Origin: Klebsormidium nitens
Taxonomy: Eukaryota; Streptophyta; Klebsormidiophyceae; Klebsormidiales; Klebsormidiaceae
DNA length: 64,000 bases
NCBI GenBank assembly: GCA_000708835.1
Contig: DF237366.1
Location: 1 to 64,000, forward strand
Reading direction: 5' to 3'
Within the stretch, counting starts at the first letter, position 1. Each line of letters opens with the position of its first letter. The notes under the pieces were generated by a model that was given only the letters and a program-made list of their open reading frames with translations, was not told the origin of the DNA and made no database searches. The translations under genes and the position numbers were made by a program. This document shows positions 54,401-64,000 of this stretch, in pieces.

Positions 54401-55638
54401 ACCTGAGCCATGATGTCATCACAAGTTTTGAGATGTGTTGTCAATGTGTCCACATACCGCCGGTACTTCTCTTCCATCTGCACCAGAATGACACATTCAG
54501 TATAACATTTTCAAGCTGCCATCTCCTTGACCCTCTTTTCTTCATCAAGCGCAGTGGGCACCATTGATGACATATGGGGAAATCCTTGCAAAAGCGCAGT
54601 GCTACGGCCTCAATCGCTGATAGCTGCCATTGTGAGACGGGATGAGGGGAGTGCAAGGGCCCTACCTCAAAGTTCATTGTTGATTCCAGTTCTGAATACC
54701 ATTTGTAGAACTGCAGGGACATAGAGGAGCACGTTAGTAAACCAGACGGAAGTCACATCATTGACATCTCAGATCAGAAATGACGTAACGCTCACCTTGA
54801 CCTTGCGACCTTAGAATATAAGGGTGCTAGTTGTCAGGTCCAAGTCCCAACTGTCTGCAATTGGCTTCGAACCTTCCAGTATCTTGGCACACTTACAGTA
54901 GGCAATCAAGGACAGAGATCTTGGAGTACCTGGTGTGTGTTGTGTAGGATGGAATCAGAGGTGCTGGTCTCCCCAGAGCTTGAGTCTCGAGGCCGTCCAT
55001 TCGCATCTGATGCTTCGGGGCCCTTTCCAGCCTGCACCTCGAAAGCAGACCTTTTTATTAGAGAGATTCGTGAATGTTTTTGAAGCAACAAACTCATGCC
55101 CCTAGCAAGCCTTTGACTTGATTCAGGAAAGAGGGCAAGTAGGAAGTTGATCAGTCAAAAGCAGTATTCTTAAGGAAGTGGTGCTCCACTGGGTCCTCAC
55201 CACATGAGGGGGCAGTGGTCGCTCCGCAGATGCTTGGGCTAGGAGCGAGATGATTGCCACCTGGTCGTCAGTCAAAGGGGCATTCTACAAAGAACCAGAA
55301 ACCAGATGCTGCTCAGCAATGGGTGTCAGAAGCAAGGACATAAAAGCCTAGAAAAGGTTATGAGCAATTGCAGGAAAACTTCTACATACTCAAGTGCTCC
55401 TCATAAAAGCAGACTGCCGGCAAGTCCCCACATTGCAGATCGAAGACATCAGCTCTTCCTGAATGCAGGATATAGAGATTATGTGTAGCCTACATTTGGC
55501 TTGCAGAGGAGCATTGGAACCTGTGCCTACCTGTTCCCACGTGGATGCAAAGTTGTAGCCTTTGGAGACTGCTGCTGCCCGGGGAAAGCTCTGATGGGTC
55601 TCTCCTCGCAAACTCCCTGCAACGCCTGTCTCAGCCAT
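48425..55638 (-). CDS. COG3: Conserved oligomeric Golgi complex subunit 3 (Sec34-like)
   Basis: COG3 is a lobe-A subunit of the Golgi tethering complex for retrograde vesicles. Twenty-two exons from 5': 55638-55531, 55284-55201, 55031-54930, 54710-54666, 54477-54403, 54148-53975, 53620-53535, 53359-53293, 53117-53055, 52844-52728, 52566-52462, 52292-52200, 51648-51487, 51139-50993, 50807-50730, 50384-50247, 50093-49974, 49808-49746, 49545-49420, 49189-48995, 48834-48734, 48560-48425; 794 residues (family about 780-830). The Sec34 helical region includes FYKWYSELE, a coiled coil around [20 protein letters not shown] and LNYFDELET. Then [36 protein letters not shown] joined to [16 protein letters not shown], and [20 protein letters not shown]. 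The end reads DAVIGL. The start is the only ATG before NFASTWEQ. Nineteen of 21 introns are phase 0. The gene is head-to-head with the RIK/KHDC4 gene. Confidence 0.95.
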
Positions 55639-56531
55639 GGTCTCAAAGACTCCAAACTGAATCCAGGCCCAATGCGCCTTCTCTCTAGGCTTTATGCCTC
55701 TTTGCTTTTCAAGCGGGAGAAGTCATGCCACACTGATTGGACACCACCACCTTTCAAAATCCTTGCGCTTCTAGAAGAGATCCTATTGGAGCTGCCGCAT
55801 GCTCTAAATTGACGACTTTGCAGCTCTACGCCCAGGGCCCTAACTTTAATGGAAGAAGACGCTGCCAGCGACACCCATCTCTTGCTTCGGATCTAGCCGC
55901 TATGCGCATTTGCGTCCCGGAAACTGCGCACAGTGCTCATGCTTGTCGAGACCGTGGCCCGTTACCTTTAACATCATTCTGTCAAACCGAGAGGTTTTGC
56001 TGCCGTCTGAATCTACGTCACTTGATCACAATGTATTTAATAAAATAGGGGCAATCCCAGGAAATCCGTGCCAACAGCCTTCGTATCTAATACAAAAATA
56101 GGGAGCGGACTGGGAGGTATCCCGCAGGTACTGTGCCGGGAAAATTCTACGTGGTTATCGCACCTGAAAACCGTTGGGTTGCGAATCGGGTTTTGAAAGT
56201 TACCACTGACGATATGCATCATGTACCTACTTACGGCTCGCCATTGCGCCAGCGCGAGCCTGCCAGTGCAACCTAGGCCCAGGGAAAATTTTGAGCGCTT
56301 GCAAACAGTGCGCAGCAGCTAGGGAGGCGTTCTGGAGGGTCTAGCGTGAAGTCATAAGCATTGGCGCTAGCAGGTTCTTGTGAAGCACAAAAGCCATTCT
56401 ATTGCGTAGATAGACTGAGTACAGCACCTGGAAATTGACTGACAACAACCAACGACGTTGAGGCAAATACTGCTTTGCCAGAAAAGAGTGGAAGCATCTG
56501 AGCTATTCTAGGTGTTATACCACCAGGGAGT
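55639..56531. promoter_or_regulatory. Divergent promoter region, COG3 / RIK-KHDC4
   Basis: About 0.9 kb between start codons facing apart. No TATA box stands out on either strand and no further coding segment was recognised. Frames at 55501-55812 and 55737-56048 on the plus strand lack any domain. Confidence 0.5.
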
Positions 56532-59500
56532 ATGGAACCCAAGCAAGACAGGTACTTATATGGGTGATCGTGTTATGCTCGCGTGTCCTTGCTTCTATAG
56601 ACCTCATGCTTCGCCATATTTCGTCATCACTGCAGAGACTGCAGTATCTAGTATAAGCAGCTCCATCGTGTCATTGTGATTGCCAGGTCGCTGAATGCAT
56701 CTTACAAGTGATTGAAACAAAACCTTAGACTAGTGTCATTATCCATGTCGGTGGTCTCACAATGTGTCAACATGCAGCACATTGACCATGCCCTTTTCAC
56801 CATATGCGTCTTCTACAGGAAGAAGCGCAAGTGGGATGTTCCGGGGACTGCTCCTGCTCCTGTTGCGGGGGTTGCCCCCAGCATCCTGGGCCAACCGTTT
56901 GGTGCAGGGCCGGACCATGTTGCTGCGGCGGCAGCCAGCCAGTTGCTGCACAAGTATCCCCAGCTGGCTGTGCCTCAGGCGGTTCCCATGGGGGTGCCAG
57001 GCAGCTCCGCCGCAGAGGAGATACGGAAAAAGATCAACCAGGTGGGTTGCACGACAAGTGGGGCACAGGCAGGGGTGCCCAGCAAAGTTTCTTAATTGCT
57101 TTCATCAGCGATGGGCATTGTACGGACACCATTATCACAGTCTTCTGCTCGGGGAGGGTTGCTGAAGGGCTTCCACCCTGGGACAGGTTTCTGCCTGTTC
57201 GGTGCGTGCCGTATATTGATGCCAGAATGGTCATTTCTCTTTCTTTGGGCCCCTCACAAGGTGTCTCTTGGCGTGACCTTGACACACGGATCTCCTCCTT
57301 CTGCTGCAGACGTTGATGCAGCGAGGTCTCATTCCTGGGGCCAAGGTGGATGACAGCGCCGCAGAGAGGGAGATTGTGATCAACGATGCTCCCACTGCGA
57401 TTCGGAGCCAGCTGACACGGCGGCCTGTCCAAGAAGAGGTGAGAGCATCTTGCCAATGCTGGCCTTACACTGCCTGAGGGTGTATCTTTCTTGCGCTTCT
57501 TATGTGAGGACAGATTTTACAGGAATCAACAATGCCCCACTCTTGCTCTATGCAAGCAGATGCAGAGTAGTTGATGTCCTAGCCGCTTGGAGTCCTGTGG
57601 CTGACAGGCTAGTGATTTTTGCTGCAGATCCAAAGGGAGACCGGGTCGGTGATCATCACAAGGTGCGTTTCTCTAGTGTTGGCTGGCAAGGCGGAGGGCA
57701 GATGGTAGCGACCCCATTGCTTACCATTGGCAGTACTTGAGCATGTTTGTTGAAGGTTGATGTTGAAGAGCTTTGTGCATTCCTAGTGCTGCCTGTTTGA
57801 CTGGAGTGCCTGAAAGCTTGTTGACTGGCGTGTATCAATGGTGGGGCTAAAATTGAATACAGTGTAGACCTGCTTTCAGAGCAGGCAAAGAGCAGTTTGG
57901 GCAGTACTTGCCGTGGCACGGTGCTGGCCAAGTGCTTCGAGAAACAGATATGAGAAGACAAATCTGGGACAATCAGGTCCTAATCAATGTGTCCCATCTC
58001 GCATTGCATCACGAGTCAGTTTTTCTCACCCTTCACACCCGCATTGAGACCAGAAGTGCGTTTTGATTGAACGAATGTAATCGAGTCCGTTGAAACACCT
58101 CCTCCGTACAGGTCTTACGCCCTGGCGCACCCCCCCGTAGTGCTCTGCAATCAGATGACCCTCTTTCTTTCTTTTGCGTCATTGCAGAGGTCGATACAAG
58201 GCCCCGGGTGCGCCATTGGACCCCAGCGAAAAACCGCTGCACCTGCACATATCTCCTGGTGCACACGTGAGTCTGTGGCAGGCAGTGGGACAGGGGCCCA
58301 TGCCGCCCAGCACTTTCAACCAGCGACAGCCCCCTCCCTTTTCCTCTCCTCTTCCCAGGTCGACAGGTGGATTAAGAGGTCGACCGGTCCCTACCGACAT
58401 GGCAAGGCCGCGACTGGCAAGCAACGGCACGGACCGCCAAGGACAGTTGCTTGGTTTCTTCGTGATGCAGACGCCCAGAAACTGGGGACTGTCACCGATT
58501 CGATTGCAGTTGACGAAGGGAATTTTTGAAGCGCTGGCTAATCATCCTCTGTTGACAACGATTGTTCCCATCATTCTAACAAACTCTGGCGCAGGCAGTG
58601 TGCTGGCTGTCAGGCTTAGCCCGGTTGCAGCTTGCTGCCACCCGATCGCCGCACCAGGTTCAACCAGGTTTTCTGCATCTTGATGAAGAGAAGCCTTACT
58701 TGTTACGCCCCTGTGCTTCAAACTGGTCAAATATAGGTTTTGGAGCGGCGGCAATGCTGGGACCTGATGGAATTTTGAGCATTCTTTCTTCGATTCCATG
58801 CGCGACGGCGGGCTTTCCTTTCTTACACCCCACATCTGCATTTATTCTTTTCAGACAACCAGGCTCTTTCTTACACACCCACTCTTAAACATCCCAAAAC
58901 GACAGCATGTCTTAGTCAAACAGCAGGCAATTCCCCTTCTGTGCAGCTCCCGAATGAGATCGCGAAGCAGCGCGCCATGGAGCATGCCGTCACCATTGTG
59001 GAGGACATCCTCAAGGGGGGGCCAGGCCTGCGGCCGCGCCAGGGTCTTGTGAAGCCAGTCACGGTCAGGACGCAGCAGCACCCCATTCAGTAGTGCATTT
59101 AGCTTGTTGCTCTTTGCAATCTCAGTTGTTTGCACGTGCTTTGACAGCTTTCTTGTGGGGCCTCATCTCGACTTTGGTGTCTGACTTCCACCCTTGATTT
59201 CGTATGCAGGCAATGCACACCCTCTTCTTACATGTGGGCATTGAGGCAGATGCAGGGTTTGGCCTCGCAGCTCGGATCCGTGGACCCAACGTAAGCAGGA
59301 GGCTCCGCCTCTGAAGTTGGTTCTCTTGCATTCACAGTGCGAGCTTGTGCAGTTTCGCATTGCTCTTTGGGGGTTGTGCGCTGCAGTGGTTTTGAAAAAT
59401 GAGTTCGTGCCCTTCTTGATCCTTTCTTGCTCTGGTCCAGAACGCGTACTTGGACCATATCTCCAATGAGAGCGGCGCGGTCCTGGAGCTGCGCGGCAGG

Positions 59501-62500
59501 GGGTCCGGAACCAAAGAAGGGCCTGAAGGGAAAGGTGAGACCATCTAGTCCGGAGCCTTCGGAGAGCCGGTTTGCAGCAGTGCTGATGAGGAGAATGAAG
59601 GAAGAAAGGATGCAGCAGGTGCATCTGCTTGCACTACTTAAGGACTATATGCCTTGTGTATGACGGGTGGTGTGGGGGGTTTGTGCAGAGAAGGACGAGC
59701 CGCTGCAGCTGGTGCTCATGTGCAGCACGGCCGCGGGGCTGGACCAGGCCAAGAAGCTGGCCAACAACCTGCTGGACACCATCCGCACCGACTGGGACGC
59801 GTACAGGTGCAAGCCCGCCCCTCACGAGCTGTGGAGCTATGACGTCTCTCCTAGAAGGCGTCAAGACCTTGTCTCAACTCATGTCGTCCTTAATCTGATT
59901 CATTGCTGTTGCTGCGACACACTGCCCCTGTGTCGCTTTATGAGACAGTGACAACGATCAGCAGCAAGAACTTGCTTGCTTTTGATAAGAGGGCCCTGGG
60001 GTGGCCACGATTGCTTTGGCCTCTCACAGCCATCTTCCCCTCCCTTGTGCAGCAAGCCCGCTGCTGGCACTGCATCTGCGGCTGCTGCAGCCCCCCCCGT
60101 GGCCCCCCAGTACCCGCCCTACTACTACGGCTACCCGTATCCCCCCTACCCGGGAGCGCCCCCTCCCTACGGTGCAGCCCCCCCCTTCTACGGCTACTAC
60201 CCTCCCCCCGCAGGGCCCATGGGTGCGCAGCCCACTGGTCCAGAGGCTTCACCCAGTGCGCAAGCACAGGCACCCACACCAACAAGTGCCCCAGCTTCTG
60301 GTGACCAGTATCAGCACCCCCAACAAGCACCAGCAGCCAGTGCGGCAACGGCGGCCCCCCTTTATCCAGGTACTTAAGGTTATGCCGAATTGCTATTTTC
60401 TTTTGTGTGTGCGGCCCTGGTCCCATCGCCCCAAAAACAATCACCTCAAGCCCATCTTGATTCGTGAGCCCCTTGTTGAATCCCCGTCGAGCCTGTGCGC
60501 CACTTCGTTCTCGGCATGCCGCATTTCACTGAGTATCCTGTCGTGGTTCTACAGGAAGCACTGCCCCAGCAGGCCCGGCTGGCTACTCGCCAGCTCCATA
60601 CGCGTCACCTCAGTGAGTACTTGCTCCTGGCCGCCTCCTTTCAGGCGTTCTTCTGTGCAATCAAACCTGGCCATGCTGGTCTAGCTGGGGTGACTAGATA
60701 CCTGGGTATCACGCTCGCTTGAACTTCTTTTTTCGCAGTACGGAGCCCACTCAAATCCTTCTGTCCGTTAAGACCTGATAGCACGCTGTAATTCAGCTGC
60801 CGCTATTGAACCAGCTGTGTTGATCTCTGGTACCTGCTTGCAACGCCATCTTGTGGGCTAAGAGCTTGTTCTCTCTTCGCACCTTCCGTCGTGGATCCTA
60901 CCAATGAATGAAAGAGAACAAACGGATCAGATGGTGTCTCGCAGGGACGAGAGGAAAGGCATCCCCCCCCCTCCTCCTGAGCAGCGCCCTCCTCCCCCTC
61001 AGTCGCCCGCTCAGACGACCCCGAGCCCTTCTCCGTACCAGCACATGCCCCCCCAGCAGGAGCAGCAGGTGACTGCCCCACCTTGTTACCCCAGCTTCCA
61101 CCGCCGTCACTGGGCAGCCCCATCTTCCTGTCGAGGGACTGCGCAAGGCCGCTTGTATTCTGTCTGTAGCCGTTCCTAAAAGATATGCGCTTTGCAAGGG
61201 GTAGTGGGACGAAGTTGGTTCTTCTCTTGCATTTGAAAGTTCTGCTCTCAGCAAAGCCTAGCCGTCATGCTTCTCTTTCGCCTCGCCCTCCTCTCATGCT
61301 GCCTTCTCTCCGCCTCCCCAGTACGGACACCCCGACCCGTACTCCCACCCGGCGGTGCCTGCCCCTTCCTCTGCCCCCCCGCCTCGTGCAGAGCCGAGCC
61401 CACCTCCGGCCCCGGATGCGGCGCCCCCACCCCCCTCCGAAGAAGTCCCCCCAGCCCCTCCGGCGGATGCTAGCGCTCATTACCAGGGGTACCAGTATGC
61501 CCCCAACGGCCAGCCTGCGCAGGGCCTCACCCAGTACCCCCCGCAGGAGCAGCCGGAGCAAGGACAGGGGCAGTATGCAGTGCACGGGCAGCCGGGCCAG
61601 GCCCAAGGGCAGTACGCTGCACAGGCCTACCAGGGAGCCGCGCAAGGGCAGTACCCACCCTCGGGGCCCCAGTCCGGTACCGGCCAGTACGGCGCTGCCA
61701 GTGGCGGGGGCTACGCAGGTCCTGCAGCAGGCGCCAGCGTTTACAACCTTCCTGTCGCTAGCTATTCTGCATACCCGCCCCCACAGAGCACGCAGAACGG
61801 GCCCTCTAGCCAGCAGCAGCAGTTCCAACCGGGCCCGTTTTCTGCTCAGGCCCAGGCCCAGCAAGGGGGGTATCCGCCGCAGGGGTCCGGTCCGGCAGGG
61901 GGCCAATACCAGCAGGGGCGGCCAGCGCAGCCAGGGCCTCCTGCGCCGTACGGCGGGGGCGGCTATCCTGCTGCCTACCAGCCGTCCGCCAGTGGCCAGG
62001 CCAGCGGATATCCCGGGGGGATGCCGCAAAGGCCACCGCAGCAGCAGGGGCCCGCGGAGGGGGAGAAGAAGCGCAAGTTCCAGGAGTTCCCCACCAACGG
62101 GCGGGGCATGCCTCCCCAGCAGGCTAATCAGGTGAGACATAAACGTGAAAACCACACATACACGCGTTTGCTAGGAGCGGATGCCTGAGATGCTCCACAG
62201 GCAGTCGCCCATACTCTCCGTGTTTCTTGATGGCTGACGGTTGCTGTTCCTTGCTGTCAGGGACCACTGGGCCTAGCTCCCGCGGGGCCCACCCCCGGGT
62301 ACGGCCTGGGTGCGCAGGGGCTGGGGGCAGGCGGGAGGGGGCTGATGGGCCCGCCGCCAGCGCGCGCCATGGGGCCTCCGCCGATGAGGGGTGCCATGCA
62401 GCAAATGGGGCCGCCCATGAACAGGCCACCTGCACAAAGTGCGCAAGGATATGGTGAGGCAACCAGGGGTGCGTTTCTGCTTTTGCTTCCCGCTTTTAGC

Positions 62501-63122
62501 CCTGCTTGCTGTCAGCATCCATGTGCATCGAGCCATGTGTCCTGGTGAAAGGACACGGCGTCTCCGGCCTCTGGACCGGCAGAACGCGATCCTGATACAG
62601 TGCGGTCGTGTTCGGAATGCTTCCCGGTCTTCCATGGGAGGCGCCTTCTTTGGCCAGGGAAAGCAGCTAGCTCTAGCAGTGGTTCAAATTTCGTGTGCTG
62701 CAGTCGTGTTATATTGCTTGCCCTTTCGTGTGCGAGGGGGCTCAGCAAATGCGTGTTCTGGCACTGCAAGCATGTCTTTGTACGGACACTATACATGCAT
62801 TTAGTAGACAGGAGGAAAACTCAGCTTGAGGGTCCTTATTGGAACCAGAATGCACGTCCTGGGCTGCATACATGGCCCTCAGGATCTCCTATGACCGAGT
62901 ATTTCGCTTCTCCCGGACTTGTCGGCAGCACCTCTTGTAGTTACACCCTATTCCTGTTTGTGCGGTTCAACATGGTGCATGTTTCTTGCAGGTATAAAGC
63001 TGGTTGACTATGGTGAAGAGGAGGAGGAGGAGAACTTCCGAGGAAGTGCAGGTCGGCCACCCCATCCTGGCCCGCAAGGTGGCCAAGGAGTCCAGCGACC
63101 TTTCTGGTATCCGCGTGGTTAA
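56532..63122 (+). CDS. RIK: RIK/KHDC4-type KH-domain RNA-binding protein
   Basis: KHDC4 (Blom7) is a splicing-associated KH protein in animals; plant RIK interacts with the RS2/AS1 repressor. Fifteen exons: 56532-56551, 56819-57041, 57310-57438, 57628-57662, 58188-58266, 58947-59063, 59210-59290, 59441-59534, 59689-59806, 60053-60369, 60555-60612, 60945-61068, 61322-62131, 62261-62453, 62992-63122; 842 residues. Residue 7 on reads RKKRKWDVPG, the family's N-terminal mark. KH-type segments: VIITRGRYKAPG to HLHISPG, and MHTLFLHVGIE to GAVLELRGRGSG, ending KKLANNLLDTIRTDW. From about residue 299 a long Pro/Gln/Gly/Tyr-rich region follows, then EKKRKFQEFP, a Gly/Met/Pro stretch and the end KLVDYGEEEEEE to PFWYPRG. 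The 20-base first exon is inferred from phase and splice sites; the rest is well supported. Confidence 0.92.
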
Positions 63123-64000
63123 CAAGGTCGTGAAAAACCATTGTTGTTGGCAAGCCTGGGCGACTGGCAGAAAGACATCGTGCTAAGCAGGAAGTGGCTC
63201 TGAGGGTTCTTGCTGCTGTTCCGCTTCACGAATGTACTGGATTCACCATCGAGCCATGACTCTTCTTATGAGTTTCGGGAAGGACTCATTCGATGAGTTC
63301 TCTTCCACTGTTCTTCTCATGCAGACTTTTCCTTAAACGAAAAAAGGTGCCGTTTTAGCTAGGGCAAAGCTCAGCTGTCAAAGACAGTGAGTGCGTTGTT
63401 TGATGTTGACAGCCAAGCTTTAGAAGCTGCATCTTTATGCGTATGCAGATTTCAAGTTGACGCTTTGCATGTTCTGCTCTTGTAATTCAGCGCGTTGCAG
63501 ATCGTACTTACATATAATGTTTCGCATACGTTTTCATGACTTGTATAAGACATGCAGACGATTAATATTCGTGCAAGTTTCAGATCGAGATAAAGGACCT
63601 CTAGACGTCGTCATTAGCTGCATATGTATCATTATGGCATACTGCATTCGTGATGCACCGCGACCCATTGCACATGTTGAAAGCATGTTATGAGCATATG
63701 TACGTTGCATTGAACGACTATCCGCCTCGAACAAAGCCATTACACGCACGTGAACCAGGGATCGAATGAACAGCCGCAAGACAGACAACAAGACGAAACA
63801 TCAAGCAATTTAACGTGACCATCTTGTCTGCAAATCTTCTATCTGGGTTTTTCAAGTAAAAAGTGAAGTCAATATCAACCTTCTTGAAGGTAGTGACAAA
63901 GTGCTCGACAGCAACCAACTTTCACCGATTTGGTGCCTACTTTAGGTACAACTTTTTTGAATGTACCTTATAAGGTTAGAATCGACCCGGATTCTAAATT
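63123..64000. other. 3' flank of RIK/KHDC4 gene to window end
   Basis: Probable 3' UTR for the first few hundred bases, then AT-rich spacer. Frames of 60-85 codons on either strand have no recognisable domain. Nothing else was identified. Confidence 0.5.

Noticed and set aside
61265-62155. 296-codon minus-strand frame
   Set aside because: Antisense to the Pro/Gln/Gly-rich exon 13 of the RIK/KHDC4 gene; low-complexity mirror frame.

Overview
This window is nuclear DNA of an intron-rich green plant-lineage organism. Genes carry many GT-AG introns and a few GC-AG introns of roughly 100-700 bp. Exons are GC-rich and spacers are richer in AT. The protein set is plant-like: a chloroplast ClpS-binding adaptor (CLPF), a RABH1/Rab6 GTPase with a -CSC tail, a TPX2/WVD2-type microtubule protein and an RIK/KHDC4 KH protein. 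The histone H3 gene ends in a 3' stem-loop of the kind known from algal and animal histone mRNAs. Together these suggest a streptophyte alga; a Klebsormidium-like organism is my guess, not a proof. No rRNA, tRNA, CRISPR array or bacterial-type operon was seen.

Layout: (1) 1-1586, spacer with a (TAACTG)n microsatellite and a CCGG-rich patch. (2) Uricase, +, 1587-4725. (3) Spacer, then a CENATAC/TITAN-like gene, -, starting at 8321, whose 3' end I could not resolve. (4) A divergent promoter region holding a 264-bp inverted-repeat element, then a GILT-family thiol reductase, +, 9177-11415. (5) A convergent spacer with back-to-back palindromes, then a TPX2-domain protein, -, 12484-17630, and CLPF, -, 19223-21927. 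(6) A GTAC-rich spacer, then an endonuclease/exonuclease/phosphatase (EEP)-fold protein, +, 23394-26192, convergent with RABH1, -, 27448-29165. (7) The ASCC3-type double-cassette helicase, +, 29920-44120, 30 exons. (8) Histone H3, +, 45747-46759. (9) COG3, -, 48425-55638, 22 exons. (10) The RIK/KHDC4 homologue, +, 56532-63122, 15 exons.

The genes form no single pathway; they are housekeeping functions with a plant-nuclear character: purine catabolism in peroxisomes, minor-spliceosome support, lysosome/vacuole redox, microtubules, chloroplast proteolysis, Golgi traffic (RABH1 and COG3 act in the same retrograde Golgi pathway), ribosome or nucleic-acid helicase work, chromatin, and RNA binding. 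Four gene pairs are head-to-head with ATG-to-ATG distances of about 0.75-1.5 kb. Exon models were built by eye from splice consensus, reading frame and family similarity; every complete model closes in frame. The points most worth checking are the sulfur-free H3 with its stem-loop, the EEP protein lacking catalytic residues, the inverted-repeat element in the CENATAC/GILT promoter, the identical GC-AG donors, and the strong phase-0 intron bias of ASCC3 and COG3.
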